64,000 bases of DNA from Verrucomicrobiota bacterium (GCA_016222825.1 JACRQF010000012.1:1-64000); one strand, 5' to 3'; positions 28,806 to 39,108 are shown, counted from the first letter of the stretch. The notes: generated by a model not told the origin, from the letters alone. Made by a program: numbers and translations.

Positions 28806-29983
28806 TTCCCTGCCGGCGCTTCCAATTGCCTGACGGTCGTGCCCGACGGCGCTTCCAGCACGCGCGCGCGTCTTTCCGGCGTCGGCAGCCGGACGCGGAA
28901 CACGGTGCCTTTGCCGACGGCGCTGTCCACGTCAATGGCCCCCCCGTGCTGCTGGACGATGCGGCGCACGATCATCAAGCCCAGGCCGGAGCCGCCCTGC
29001 TTGGTGCTCTCGTAAGGCTCGAAAATCTTCCCGATGAGATGGGGCGCAATGCCCGCGCCCGTGTCGGTGACGTTCACGATGACGAACTCCTCCGTCCGCT
29101 CGGTGGCGACGGCCAGCTTGCCGCCGGGCTTCATCGCCTGGAGCGCGTTCTTGATGAGGTTGATGAACACCTGCTTCATTTGGTCATGGTCGAGCCAGAC
29201 GCGCGGCAGGCCGCGGCTGAGGTTGACCTCGGCGGCGACGCTGGCGCCCTGGATTTCGGCGCTCATGAATTGGAGCGTGTCCTCGACGACGGCGTTCAAC
29301 GATTCCAACGCCAAGCGCGGCGGGGTGGGGCGGGCGGCGCGGAGGAAATCCGAGATGATCTTGTCCAGCCGGGCCACCTCCGCCTTGGCGACGCGCACGG
29401 ACTCCTTCAACGCCGCGCGCCTCTCGGCGGGCACGTGGCGCAACTCGCGGTCGAGCAGTTGCAGGTGGATGTTGAGCGAGTTCAGCGGATTGCCGATCTC
29501 GTGCGCGACGCCGGCGGCCAGGAGCGACACGGCCTCGTTGCGCTCGGTGGCGATGGTGTTGGCGGTCTGTTTGCGCGCGGCGGTCACGTCGCGGAGGATG
29601 AGCACCGTGCCGCCGCCGGCGGCCGTGAGCGGCACGGCGTGGAGGTGGAGATAACGCTGCTGCGGGTAGAAGACCTCGATCTCGCGGCTGAAGACGCGGG
29701 GCTTGCCGTTGCCGGTGGCGTCCCATTTCAGGTCGGGCAGGTAGCGGCGCAGGGCGAGGCCGAGCGCGGTTTCCTGCGGCACGCCGAGCAGTTCCGTCGC
29801 CGCTTGGTTCAGATAGGAGATGCGGCCTTCGTGGTTGGTGACGATGACCCCTTCGGCGAGCGAGTCGAACACGGCCTCGAAGAATCCCTTCTCGCGCGCG
29901 AGCTGGCTGAAGTAATCCTGCACTCGCTCGGGGTCGAGCCAGTTCAGTTTGCCCAGCAGTTTTTGTCGAAACTTCGGTTTCAT
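28802..29983 (-). CDS. PAS-containing sensor histidine kinase
   Basis: GVAHEIGNPLNSL H-box; DTGAGIAPHLIGKIFEPYESTKQGGSGLGLMIV. Confidence 0.95.
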   Translation of the reverse strand: MKPKFRQKLLGKLNWLDPERVQDYFSQLAREKGFFEAVFDSLAEGVIVTNHEGRISYLNQAATELLGVPQETALGLALRRYLPDLKWDATGNGKPRVFSREIEVFYPQQRYLHLHAVPLTAAGGGTVLILRDVTAARKQTANTIATERNEAVSLLAAGVAHEIGNPLNSLNIHLQLLDRELRHVPAERRAALKESVRVAKAEVARLDKIISDFLRAARPTPPRLALESLNAVVEDTLQFMSAEIQGASVAAEVNLSRGLPRVWLDHDQMKQVFINLIKNALQAMKPGGKLAVATERTEEFVIVNVTDTGAGIAPHLIGKIFEPYESTKQGGSGLGLMIVRRIVQQHGGAIDVDSAVGKGTVFRVRLPTPERRARVLEAPSGTTVRQLEAPAGN

Positions 29984-30210
29984 CGGTCCAACTCGTCACA
30001 CTATCCGGCGTGCGTCCGGGCGCTCCGGCCACTGGGGCAATTCTGCCCACTCGCGGCCACACTAACGGCGCAAACAATCCTCTTGCCTGATTTCCCGCCG
30101 CGGAATCTATCATAGCCGGCGCGAGAGCTTCAAGCGCGCTCTTCGGGCGGATGTTTTCACTTGCGGAGGGAATTTGAACGGTTAAAGTCGCTGGTAACAA
30201 AGAGCGTCAC

Positions 30211-30615
30211 ATGGAACTGCCCATCATCACCCGGCCGCCTTCCGGAGCTAATGGTCCCATCCGCCTGCTCGTGGTGGATGACGACCCCGACATCTTCGAT
30301 TACTTCCGGGAGATTTGCCCGCTGCCGCGGTTTTCGGTCGCGGCGGCCCCGGACGGGCTGACGGCGGAGCAGATGGCGTTGCGGGAAACTTTTAACGTGG
30401 CGTTCGTGGATTACTTCATGGAGGGGATGAACGGCCCGGAGGCGGCGCAACTCCTGCACAGGGCGCAGCCGGCGTTGCCCGTGGTGTTGATGAGCGGGTT
30501 CTTTGCCGGCAACCGCGAGAAGGTGATGGAGGAGGCGGGCGCCGCCGACTTCCTGGTCAAGCCGATCACCGCTGAGAGCGCCCACGCGATCATCGAGCGG
30601 CTGGTGGGAGGATAA
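30211..30615 (+). CDS. Response regulator receiver protein
   Basis: IRLLVVDDDPDIFDYF...FVDYFMEGMNG...LMSGFF...AADFLVKPI. Confidence 0.92.
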   Translation: MELPIITRPPSGANGPIRLLVVDDDPDIFDYFREICPLPRFSVAAAPDGLTAEQMALRETFNVAFVDYFMEGMNGPEAAQLLHRAQPALPVVLMSGFFAGNREKVMEEAGAADFLVKPITAESAHAIIERLVGG

Positions 30616-30750
30616 GGCTCCCGCCGCCGTTGATGCGGATGTGGAGGACGGGTTCGCTGGCCCGGCCGATATCAACTGCCTGCCCCACTGCAAAACCACG
30701 TTTCTCGGCATGGCGCGGGGCGGTTCCCGGCTGGAAACGGCTGGAACGGC

Positions 30751-30876
30751 GGGATTGCACCACGGAACGCGGCGATTGTGCCACGGAACGGCCCCACCGT
30801 TCCACGGTCCCGCGTCGCCGTTTCGTGGTGCGCTGGCGGCGTTCCACGATTTCAGGCCGCCGTTCCGAGGTCTGGC
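30751..30876. repeat. Degenerate 21-bp tandem repeat array (6 clear units, probably more upstream)
   Basis: gggattgcaccacggaacgcg / gcgattgtgccacggaacggc / cccaccgttccacggtcccgc / gtcgccgtttcgtggtgcgct / ggcggcgttccacgatttcag / gccgccgttccgaggtctggc. Confidence 0.75.
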
Positions 30877-30931
30877 GCGACCGGGCCGCAGCCCGGCCAG
30901 CCGCATCCGTGATCCGGCGGCGCGGCGGCGA

Positions 30932-32296
30932 TTACTTCAACGGGCGGCCGTCGAGTTCGCCGGTGAGGGTGCCGAGGAACTTGACGATGAGCGCGATGTC
31001 GCGCTCGGGAACGTTGGAGTGGAGTTGGTGTTTGGCCATCAGCTTGACGACCTTGGCGAGGTCGCTGGTGGAGCCGTCGTGGAGGTAGGGGAAGGTGAGG
31101 GTGATGTTGCGCAGGGTCGGCACCTTGAACTTGTGACGGTCGGCTTCGTTCTTGGTGACGGCGTAGCGGCCGTCGTCGGCGGGCGTGGGGTTGCCGCGCT
31201 CGGCGAAGTAGTCGCCGTGGAGGCTGAACTTCTCAAAACTCTCGCCGCCGAGGGCCTGGCCGACGTGGCACTTGTAGCAGCCGTCGGCCATGAAGAGCCG
31301 GTATCCTTCCTGTTCGTCCGCCGTCAGCGCGTCGGTCTTGCCGCGCAGGAACTGGTCGAAGCGGGAGTTGAGGGTGACGAGGGATTTCTCGAAAGTGGCG
31401 ATGGCGTCGGTGATGCTGTTCTTGGTGATGCCTTCGGGGTAGAGCTTGGCGAAGGCGGCCACGTAGTCCGGATCGGCCTTGAGTTTGCCGGGCACGTCGT
31501 TCCAGCTCGCGCCCATCTCGATGGGGTTGGCGACGGGGCCGGCGGCCTGGGCCTGGAGGTCGGCGGCGCGGCCGTCCCAGAACTGGACGAAGGCGTGGGA
31601 GGCGTTGAGGACGGTGGGGGCGTTGATGCCGCCTTTCTGGCCCTTGATGCCGGTGGAGTATTGGGCCTGGTCGGTGCCGCCCTTCTTGAGGTCGTGGCAG
31701 GAGGCGCAGGAGAGGGTGTTGTCGCCGGAGAGGCGGTTGTCGTGGTAGAGCTTGCGGCCGAGAGCGACCTTGTCCGGATTCAAACCTTGCGGAGCGGTCA
31801 GCGGCAGGATGGGGCTGGCAAAGAGCGGATGGGTGCCGTCCGCCTGGCCGTTCGCCCGCGCGCGCGCGAAGCGGATCCACTCCATCAACGCCTTCTTGTC
31901 CTCGCTGTTGAGGCCGCTGCCCCAGTGCATCAAACGGTAGTCCGCCGGCGGCATGGAGCCGTCTTCCATGACCCGCTGGATTCTTGCCAGCACCGCTTCG
32001 TTGGGGGGCGTCGGGCCAAAACAGTCCAGGAGGGCGTTGAATTCCTCGGTGCCGTGCTTGATGTCCTTGGCGATCATGGAGGAAGCGACCGGGAGGTTGG
32101 CGTAGAACGGCAGCGTCGCCTTGTCGGAATGGCAGTCGAGGCACTTCTGCTCAAAGATCGAGGCCACCTTTTCGTGCCGCGCATCCTTGACGTGCGTCCG
32201 CAGCGCGGGATCCGGCTTGCGGGTGGCGAGCAGGTTGGAAACGGGAAATGCAAGCGCGAGGGCGAGCAACAGGGCGATGCAGAGCAGTTTTTTCAT
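30932..32296 (-). CDS. Di-haem cytochrome c peroxidase (MauG-like) with N-terminal haem-binding domain
   Basis: CLDCH, CASCH, CYKCH; GLNPDKVALGRKLYHDNRLSGDNTLSCASCH. Confidence 0.92.
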   Translation of the reverse strand: MKKLLCIALLLALALAFPVSNLLATRKPDPALRTHVKDARHEKVASIFEQKCLDCHSDKATLPFYANLPVASSMIAKDIKHGTEEFNALLDCFGPTPPNEAVLARIQRVMEDGSMPPADYRLMHWGSGLNSEDKKALMEWIRFARARANGQADGTHPLFASPILPLTAPQGLNPDKVALGRKLYHDNRLSGDNTLSCASCHDLKKGGTDQAQYSTGIKGQKGGINAPTVLNASHAFVQFWDGRAADLQAQAAGPVANPIEMGASWNDVPGKLKADPDYVAAFAKLYPEGITKNSITDAIATFEKSLVTLNSRFDQFLRGKTDALTADEQEGYRLFMADGCYKCHVGQALGGESFEKFSLHGDYFAERGNPTPADDGRYAVTKNEADRHKFKVPTLRNITLTFPYLHDGSTSDLAKVVKLMAKHQLHSNVPERDIALIVKFLGTLTGELDGRPLK

Positions 32297-32482
32297 ATTC
32301 GCAGTCCTTCTTCCTTCCTCGAATAACGCCCTGCCTCAGGGCGACCAAAACGCCGCGATACTACACCAGCCGTCGGCGGCGTGCAAGGTTCGGGTGGCTC
32401 TCCCAATCCCGCCGCTCTGCCGGCTCACAAATCTCGCTTTCCCTTTGACGCGCCTGCCAAGTTTCCGCAATATGCCGCGCTT

Positions 32483-33703
32483 ATGAAACTAGACCAAGTT
32501 TACGCCAAGTTGCAGGAACACTCCGATAAGAAGATCTGTTTGCTCGTGCTGGACGGTGTCGGCGACATCGCCGTCGAAACCACCGGCTGGAAGACGCCGC
32601 TGGAAGCAGCCAAGACGCCGAACCTCGACGCGCTCGCCAAACGCAGCGCGCTTGGCCGGCTCACGCCCGTCGCTCCCGGCATCACGCCCGGCAGCGGTCC
32701 CGGCCACCTTGGCTTGTTCGGCTACGACCCGCTGGAGTTCGAAGTCGGCCGCGGCGTCATCGAGGCGCTTGGCCTCGGCATGGAACTGAAGCCCGGCGAC
32801 GTCTGCGCCCGCGCGAACTTCTGCACGCTCGACGCGAAAGGCATCGTCACCGACCGCCGCGCCGGCCGCGTCGCCACGGAGATCACCGAGGAGCAGTGCG
32901 CGTTGCTCGGCAGCAAGATCAAGAAGATCGGCGACACGCAGGTGCTCATCAAAGCGGGGAAGGGGCACCGTTTCGTCGTCGTGTTCCGCGGCAAAGGTCT
33001 CGAAGGCCCGCTCACCGACACCGACCCCGGCCACGAAGGCATGGGCATCGCCACCGCCAAGCCCGCGGGCAACACCGCCGGCCAGAAGAAAGTCGCCAAG
33101 CTGATCGCGGAGTTCTACAAACAGGCGCTGCCGCTCCTCAAGGGCCGCAAGCCCGCCAACGGGTTCCTCATGCGCGGCATCGCCCACCAGCCGGCCATCC
33201 CGACCTTCGAGGAGCGTTACGCCCTCAAGGCCGCCTGCGTCGCCATCTACCCGATGTATAAGGGTCTCGCCCAACTCGTCGGCATGACCAAGATCGAAGG
33301 CGCGCACGACGTGAAGGAGGAGTTTGAGCTCGCCATCAAGGCCAAGGCAGACTTCAACTACGTCTTCGTTCACTACAAACCGACCGACGCCAGCGGCGAG
33401 GACGGCAACTTCCCCGCGAAGGTCAAGGCCATTGAGGAACTCGACGCCGCGCTGCCGATGCTGCTCGACGCGAAGTTTGACGTGCTCGCCATCACCGGCG
33501 ACCACTCCACGCCCTGCCCGGTGAAAGGCCACTCCTGGCATCCGCAGCCGGTGCTGATCCATAGCGACATCAGCGGCAGCGACGGCTTGGATCGCCTCAC
33601 CGAGAAATGCGCCAACAGCGGCTCCCTTGGCATCATGGAGGCGAAGTATCTCATCCGCCACATGCAGGCCAACGCGCGGATGTTCGCGAAGTTCGGCGCG
33701 TAA
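32483..33703 (+). CDS. apgM: 2,3-bisphosphoglycerate-independent phosphoglycerate mutase, archaeal type
   Basis: CLLVLDGVGDIAVE...TPNLDALAKRSALGRLTPVAPGITPGSGPGHLGLFGYDP; ATG at 32483. Confidence 0.92.
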   Translation: MKLDQVYAKLQEHSDKKICLLVLDGVGDIAVETTGWKTPLEAAKTPNLDALAKRSALGRLTPVAPGITPGSGPGHLGLFGYDPLEFEVGRGVIEALGLGMELKPGDVCARANFCTLDAKGIVTDRRAGRVATEITEEQCALLGSKIKKIGDTQVLIKAGKGHRFVVVFRGKGLEGPLTDTDPGHEGMGIATAKPAGNTAGQKKVAKLIAEFYKQALPLLKGRKPANGFLMRGIAHQPAIPTFEERYALKAACVAIYPMYKGLAQLVGMTKIEGAHDVKEEFELAIKAKADFNYVFVHYKPTDASGEDGNFPAKVKAIEELDAALPMLLDAKFDVLAITGDHSTPCPVKGHSWHPQPVLIHSDISGSDGLDRLTEKCANSGSLGIMEAKYLIRHMQANARMFAKFGA

Positions 33704-33737
33704 AGACGCGCGCAGCGTTTTAGCTTCGGCTGAAAAC

Positions 33738-33768
33738 GAGAAGGACAGGCGAGTTGCCTGTCCTTCTC
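33738..33768. terminator. Rho-independent, probably bidirectional terminator
   Basis: 13-bp perfect stem gagaaggacaggc-gagtt-gcctgtccttctc followed by tgtttt, between convergent genes. Confidence 0.85.
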
Positions 33769-33796
33769 TGTTTTGAGTTGTGAAGTGTGAAACGCC

Positions 33797-35209
33797 CTAT
33801 CCGTTCAGCGTCCAGCCGTCGCGATACTTCTTGCCGAGGTATTGGTTCGCCTCGGGGCAATTGGTGACTTTGCCGGTCGCGCCGTCGTAGTTGATCTTCT
33901 TGCCGACGCGGTAGGCGACGAGTCCCAGCAGCATCTGCTCGATCATGTTGCCGCTATACTCGAAGTCGCACGCGGTCTTGAGGCTGGGGTTCTTGCACGC
34001 CTCGATCCACTGTTTCTGGAAGTGGCCTAGCGGCGGCAACACCGTCTCCGCCGTCGGCGGCTTGTAGTAGGTCATGTCCGCGTTGTCGCCGACGGGGATG
34101 AGCAGGCGCTTCTGGAAGTCGCAGACGAGGACGCCCTTGGAGCCTTTGAACATCGCGCCGTGGTCAATCTTGGTGAGGTCGAGCCATGCGATGGGCGACT
34201 TTGGCATCATGCGGCCCTGATACCAGCCGACGCGGATGGGGCCGCGCCAGTCGTTGGCGGGGTGCTCGAAGAACGACGCGCACTTGATGGGCGTGATGGC
34301 GGGGTTGAAAGGATCGCCCTTGGCCTCCGCGGAAGTCGGCAGGGTGGCGTCCACGCAGTTCCAGAGCAAGTCCATCGTGTGGCTGCCCATGTCGCCGATC
34401 TGGCCGCCGCCGAAGTCCCAAAACATATTCCATGAGAGGCAATTGGCTCCGGCGCCGAGCGCGAAGTAGCCGGGGTTGTAGGGATGATACGGCGACGGGC
34501 CGAGCCAGAGGTCGTAGTTGAGGTTTGTCGGCGGCGTGCCGGCGTCGGGTAGATAGCCGGCGGGGACGCCGGGCTTGTCCTTGAAGTAAACAATGCCTGT
34601 CTTGTCGTTGTATTCGTCGGGATTCTCGTAGGAGCAACCGGCGGGTTTGACCTGGCGGTTGCCCCAAGCGTAAGCGGCCTGAAGTTCGCCGATGGCGCCG
34701 CCGCGGATCAGTTCGCGGGTGCGGTTGAAGTTCGGGCCGGCGTGGCGCTGCATGCCGACCTGCGTGGCGAGCTTCGCCTTCTTTTTCACCCAGTTGGCGC
34801 GGACGGTGCGCGCCTCCTCGACGGTGATGGCGAGCGGCTTCTCCATGTAGCAATGCAGGTCGCGGTTCAACGACCAGTTGGCGATGAACGCGTGCGTGTG
34901 GTCGGTCGTGCAGCAGACGACGGCGTCGAGGCCGAGCTTCTTGTGGTCGTCGAGCAGCTTCCGCCAGTCCGCGTAGGTCTTGGCGCCGGGGAACTTCTTG
35001 AGCGCCTCGGGGAAACGGTCCTCGTTGATGTCGCAGAGCGCGACGACGTTCTCGTCCTTGAGCGAGTCGGTGTGAGCGAGGCCGCGGCCCCAGACACCGA
35101 TGAGGGCGACGTTGAGTTTGTTGTTCTTGCCCGCGCGGGCGCCGCTGGGCAGCAGAAGCCATCCGGCTCCAACGGCGGCGGTGGTTTTGAAGAAATGGCG
35201 ACGGTTCAT
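33797..35209 (-). CDS. Gfo/Idh/MocA family oxidoreductase, exported
   Basis: MNRRHFFKTTAAVGAGWLLLPSGA; LNVALIGVWGRG; YMEKPLAITVEEA. Confidence 0.92.
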   Translation of the reverse strand: MNRRHFFKTTAAVGAGWLLLPSGARAGKNNKLNVALIGVWGRGLAHTDSLKDENVVALCDINEDRFPEALKKFPGAKTYADWRKLLDDHKKLGLDAVVCCTTDHTHAFIANWSLNRDLHCYMEKPLAITVEEARTVRANWVKKKAKLATQVGMQRHAGPNFNRTRELIRGGAIGELQAAYAWGNRQVKPAGCSYENPDEYNDKTGIVYFKDKPGVPAGYLPDAGTPPTNLNYDLWLGPSPYHPYNPGYFALGAGANCLSWNMFWDFGGGQIGDMGSHTMDLLWNCVDATLPTSAEAKGDPFNPAITPIKCASFFEHPANDWRGPIRVGWYQGRMMPKSPIAWLDLTKIDHGAMFKGSKGVLVCDFQKRLLIPVGDNADMTYYKPPTAETVLPPLGHFQKQWIEACKNPSLKTACDFEYSGNMIEQMLLGLVAYRVGKKINYDGATGKVTNCPEANQYLGKKYRDGWTLNG

Positions 35210-35404
35210 GGTGCGTTCTCCTGTAGCTTGTGTGTGGTCGGTTTCAAGGCTGTGCCCATCCTAGCAACACAGACGGCAGGGTAAACAAATTTCTTCGGAA
35301 AGACGGCGGAACAGCGGAACGGCGGAACGGCAACAGCCGCCAGAAGAAGCTCACCCGCGACTGCTTTCTTGTGTCAGCGTCCGCTAACTGATACGAGCGG
35401 GACA

Positions 35405-35815
35405 ATGCGTTGCTCAAAACCGCGTTCACTGCCGGCTCTATCGCCGGGCGTATATCAGCTTTGGATCGAGCTGCCCATGTTGATCCGACTGACGGTGGGG
35501 AAGCTGGGGACGTTCGAGTTTCCGCCGGGTGTCTATGTTTACACCGGCAGCGCGCGCGGCGGGCTGGAACCGCGCCTTGCCCGGCATCAACGGCAGCGAA
35601 AGAAGATGCACTGGCACATTGACTACCTGTTGCGGCACGCGCGCATCGCGCGAATCGCAACGCGGCGGACGCGGCGGCGGCTGGAGTGCTCCTGGAACGC
35701 GCGGACGCTGCGTCTGGCGGGAGCGCGGGTGGTCGCGCCGCGCTTCGGTTCCAGCGATTGCGATTGTCCGACGCATCTGGTTTACTTGGGAGAGAGGCAA
35801 CATGGACATCATTGA
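35405..35815 (+). CDS. GIY-YIG/DUF123-like protein
   Basis: PGVYQLWIEL...GTFEFPPGVYVYTGSARGGLEPRLARHQR...KMHWHIDYLL...FGSSDCDCPTHLVYL. Confidence 0.8.
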   Translation: MRCSKPRSLPALSPGVYQLWIELPMLIRLTVGKLGTFEFPPGVYVYTGSARGGLEPRLARHQRQRKKMHWHIDYLLRHARIARIATRRTRRRLECSWNARTLRLAGARVVAPRFGSSDCDCPTHLVYLGERQHGHH

Positions 35816-36338
35816 AGCGATCAAACAACGTCACTCGGTCCGGGCTTATCAGAAGCGCGAGGTGGAAGCGGAGAAGTTGCAGCGCATCCTAGAGGCGGTG
35901 AACGCCGCGCCGTCGGCGGGCAACCGCCAGGCTTACGAGGTTGTGCTCGTGCGCGACGCCGAGCGGAAGCAGCGGCTCGTCAAGGCGGCGTGGGACCAGA
36001 CGTTCATCGCCGAGGCGCCGGTGGTGCTGGTGCTTTTGGCCGCGCCGGAGCGAAACCGCGAGCGTTACGCGCAACGCGGGGCAGAACTCTACTGCGTGCA
36101 GGATGCGACCATCGCCTGCGCCTACGCCGAACTGGCCGCGACGGCGCTGGGGCTGCATTGCTGCTGGGTCGGTGCGTATGACGACGACGCGGTCGCGGCG
36201 GCGGTCGGCGCGACCGGCACGTTACGGCCCGTGGCGGTATTGCCGCTTGGCTACGCGGCGGAACAGCCGCCGGCGCGACCGAGGCGGGCGTTGAACGATC
36301 TCGTGCATCACGAAGTTGTCGGAGGCAAACGATCATGA
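35802..36338 (+). CDS. Nitroreductase family protein
   Basis: MDIIEAIKQRHSVRAYQKREVEAEKLQRILEAVNAAPSAGNRQ. Confidence 0.92.
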   Translation: MDIIEAIKQRHSVRAYQKREVEAEKLQRILEAVNAAPSAGNRQAYEVVLVRDAERKQRLVKAAWDQTFIAEAPVVLVLLAAPERNRERYAQRGAELYCVQDATIACAYAELAATALGLHCCWVGAYDDDAVAAAVGATGTLRPVAVLPLGYAAEQPPARPRRALNDLVHHEVVGGKRS

Positions 36339-36880
36339 ACAAACAACCGATCAAACCTTTTGACCTGTGGCAGGAAACGATGGCGGCGTTGACGCGCGGC
36401 GGACTGCTGCTCTGCACGATGGGCGCTGACGGCAAGCCGAACCCGATGACCGTCGGCTGGATGGTCGGCGGCGTCATTTGGGGCAAGCCGATCCTGGAGG
36501 TGTTGGTGCGGCCGAGCCGATACAGTTACAGCCGGCTGGAGCAGGTTTCCGAGTTCACTGTGAACGTGATGCCGCCGGAGTTTGCCGAGGCGATTCAAAT
36601 TTGCGGTTCGATGTCGGGTCGCGACACGGACAAGTTCGCCGAGACCGGCATGACCGCCACGCCATCGCAACAGGTGAAGGTGCCGCTGATCGAGCAGGCC
36701 GTCATCAGCTACGAGTGCCGCGTTGTCCACACCAACGAAGTCATTCCACCGCGCCTCGCGCCGGAGATCGTGTCGTCGTTCTATCCGCAGGGCGACTTCC
36801 ACCGCGTTTTCTTTGGCGAAGCTCTCGCCGCATGCGCCACTCCCGACGTGCGAAAGCGGCTGGCGGGCTGGCTGCGCTGA
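36335..36880 (+). CDS. Flavin reductase domain protein
   Basis: GADGKPNPMTVGWMVGGVIWGKPILEVLVRPSRYSYSRLEQVSEFTVNV. Confidence 0.85.
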   Translation: MNKQPIKPFDLWQETMAALTRGGLLLCTMGADGKPNPMTVGWMVGGVIWGKPILEVLVRPSRYSYSRLEQVSEFTVNVMPPEFAEAIQICGSMSGRDTDKFAETGMTATPSQQVKVPLIEQAVISYECRVVHTNEVIPPRLAPEIVSSFYPQGDFHRVFFGEALAACATPDVRKRLAGWLR

Positions 36881-36904
36881 CCGGATGCGCGGCCGGGAAG
36901 AAAG

Positions 36905-37528
36905 ATGGAATCTGCGGGCGGCATCGGTCGTCCTGTCATGAGTCCGAGTCATAATATGGAAACTTCCGACCCGGCGGTGGTGTCGCGGGCGCGCGAAGGC
37001 GATGTGGACGCGTTCGGCGAGCTGTTCCGCGCGACCCATCGTCGGGTCTACAACTTTGTCCGGTCCATGGTGACGAACCCCGAAGATGCGGCCGATCTGA
37101 CGCAGAAGACCTACGTGCGCGCGTGGGGCGCGCTGAAGAGCCTGCGCTCGGACGAGGCGTTCCTGGTGTGGCTGCATCGGATTGCGTTGAACGTCGCGCG
37201 CGACAGCCGCAAGCGCATCGAGCGGCCAACGGAGTCGCTCGACGCGCCGGTGGACGGCGAGGAATCTTCCGCCGCGCTGGAGATGCCCGACTGGTCGTTG
37301 GGGCCGGGGCAGCTTGTGTTGTCGGCGGACACGCAGCGGTTTGTGCGGCGTGCCGTGGAGCGGTTGCCGGAAATCCACCGAACCGTGGTGGCCATGCATC
37401 ATCTGGAAGGCATGGAGGTCACGGCCATCGCGGAAACGCTGGGCATCTCGCCCGGCACGGTGCTGTCGCGGCTGTCGCGGGCGCGGGAGGCGTTGCGAGG
37501 AACGCTGGATTCGTTGGTGAAGGAATGA
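36905..37528 (+). CDS. RNA polymerase sigma factor, ECF subfamily
   Basis: FGELFRATHRRVYNFVRSMVTNPEDAADLTQKTYVRAW...MEVTAIAETLGISPGTVLSRLSRARE. Confidence 0.93.
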   Translation: MESAGGIGRPVMSPSHNMETSDPAVVSRAREGDVDAFGELFRATHRRVYNFVRSMVTNPEDAADLTQKTYVRAWGALKSLRSDEAFLVWLHRIALNVARDSRKRIERPTESLDAPVDGEESSAALEMPDWSLGPGQLVLSADTQRFVRRAVERLPEIHRTVVAMHHLEGMEVTAIAETLGISPGTVLSRLSRAREALRGTLDSLVKE

Positions 37529-37535
37529 GGCGCGT

Positions 37536-38021
37536 ATGAAATCTTGCAAAGACATCCAATCTCAACTGGCCGGCTTCGCCGTCGGCGCGTTCCAGGAGCC
37601 GGAGTGCGCGGAGATCGAGCGCCATCTTCGGGATTGCCCGGCCTGCCATCGCGAACTCCGCGCGCTTCAGCGAACCGGCGCGCTGCTCGACGCGACGGAG
37701 CCGGAAGATGCGCCGGCCGATCTTTGGCTGTCCATCCGGCGCGACATCGAAGCGCCGAAGCCGGTGCCGGCACGCGCGCCGTGGTGGGAGATGTTATTCC
37801 CGGCGCGGTGGCCGCGGCTGGCTTACGCGGGGCTGGCGGCGACGGCGGTTATAGCGGTGGCTTTGCTCATGACCGTCTCGCGCCTGTCGCCAGTGGGGGA
37901 CGACGAGACACAGGACTTCATCGTGCGCCACGGCCTATTGGCGTGGAACGATCCGTTGAGCGACAAGGCCGCGCTGGGCGTGATGTTGGGCCGTGGCGAG
38001 GCTGGACGGGAGATGCAATGA
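37536..38021 (+). CDS. Anti-sigma factor with zinc-finger domain
   Basis: ECAEIERHLRDCPACHRELRAL; one TM segment. Confidence 0.88.
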   Translation: MKSCKDIQSQLAGFAVGAFQEPECAEIERHLRDCPACHRELRALQRTGALLDATEPEDAPADLWLSIRRDIEAPKPVPARAPWWEMLFPARWPRLAYAGLAATAVIAVALLMTVSRLSPVGDDETQDFIVRHGLLAWNDPLSDKAALGVMLGRGEAGREMQ

Positions 38022-39022
38022 TGCGAGCTGCTCTTTTCATTGGCATGGAGGCGCTGGCACTGGCGGTTTCTGCCGCGAGCGACACTGCCGCGCCAAATCC
38101 GGCGGAGCGGCTGCGGGCGGCGCAGGGCGCGGAGGAGCGGTTCTCGCTGCGTGCGACGCTGAACACTGCGACGTTCTCCCGGCAGACTCCCGCGTCGTCG
38201 CAGGTCGTCGTGAGTCGGAAACCGGGCTGCTGTCGGTGGGAATACCAAGCGCCGGCGTTGAAGGGACTCGTGATGATCGAGAAGGGGGATGCGGTCATCC
38301 GGCTCGATCCGGCGCAGAAGACCGCTTCTGTCGGTTGCGCTCGTCGCGAGGCCGGCGCGTTCGATTTGTTGCTGAAGAACTACACGGTGACGGCGGATCG
38401 GGCCGAGCCAATCATCGGTCGCGCGGCGGACGTGCTGGTCATCAAACACCGCGAGCCGGGCCGCCCCGCGAAGAAGGTGTGGGTGGACCGCGCCACCAGC
38501 CTCATCCTGCGGACGGAGTATTACGATTGCGACGGACGGCTGGCCACGCTGACGTTCTACACGGACATCGAGTGGAACCCGCCGTTGGCCGACAGCCTTT
38601 TTGAAATCCCCGACGACTGGAAGAAAATCGCGGTCGGCGATGATCCCGGCAAGCACTGGGACCGCGAGGGCTTGTCCAAGGAGGTTGCGTTCGCTGTTCG
38701 CGAGCCGGCGTATCTGCCGGCGGGCTTCGCGCTGGACGGATTCCACCTCTACCACTGTCGTTGTGGCGTGGCGTCGGCGCACCTGCGTTACGTGGACGGG
38801 CTAAACAGCGTCTCCGTGTTCGAGCGTTACGCGCAATGCCCCGGTCGCGGCCGGGGACGCGGCTTCGGTTGGGGGAAAGGCCGCGGCGGCGGACGCAACT
38901 GCGAGCTGCTGGCGAACCAGCCGGGCCGGATGCTCGTCCGGCAGGCCGGCGACCTCTCATTCATCCTCATCGGCGATTTGCCGGAGACGGAACTGTCCAA
39001 GATCGCCGGCAGCATCAAATAA
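38018..39022 (+). CDS. RseB/MucB- or LolA-like periplasmic sigma-regulatory protein
   Basis: ATGA overlap with the anti-sigma gene; sigma-E regulator-like sequence ...KVWVDRATSLILRTEYYDCDGRL; Gly/Arg-rich insert RGRGRGFGWGKGRGGGR. Confidence 0.65.
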   Translation: MMRAALFIGMEALALAVSAASDTAAPNPAERLRAAQGAEERFSLRATLNTATFSRQTPASSQVVVSRKPGCCRWEYQAPALKGLVMIEKGDAVIRLDPAQKTASVGCARREAGAFDLLLKNYTVTADRAEPIIGRAADVLVIKHREPGRPAKKVWVDRATSLILRTEYYDCDGRLATLTFYTDIEWNPPLADSLFEIPDDWKKIAVGDDPGKHWDREGLSKEVAFAVREPAYLPAGFALDGFHLYHCRCGVASAHLRYVDGLNSVSVFERYAQCPGRGRGRGFGWGKGRGGGRNCELLANQPGRMLVRQAGDLSFILIGDLPETELSKIAGSIK

Positions 39023-39108
39023 ATGGAATGCGCCGCCAGCGCCCCTCGTCTTTTCCACCAGCCAGCATGATGAAGGCTGGCGGAGAACTTTGGAGAAGGA
39101 GAACGACA

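Noticed and set aside
27429-29015. 528-aa plus-strand ORF opposite the NtrC regulator (likewise 28826-30115 and 30641-32326)
   Set aside because: Low-complexity Arg/Gln/His/Val-rich shadow ORFs typical of high-GC antisense frames.
32489-33661. 390-aa minus-strand ORF opposite apgM
   Set aside because: Shadow ORF; apgM is clearly the coding frame.
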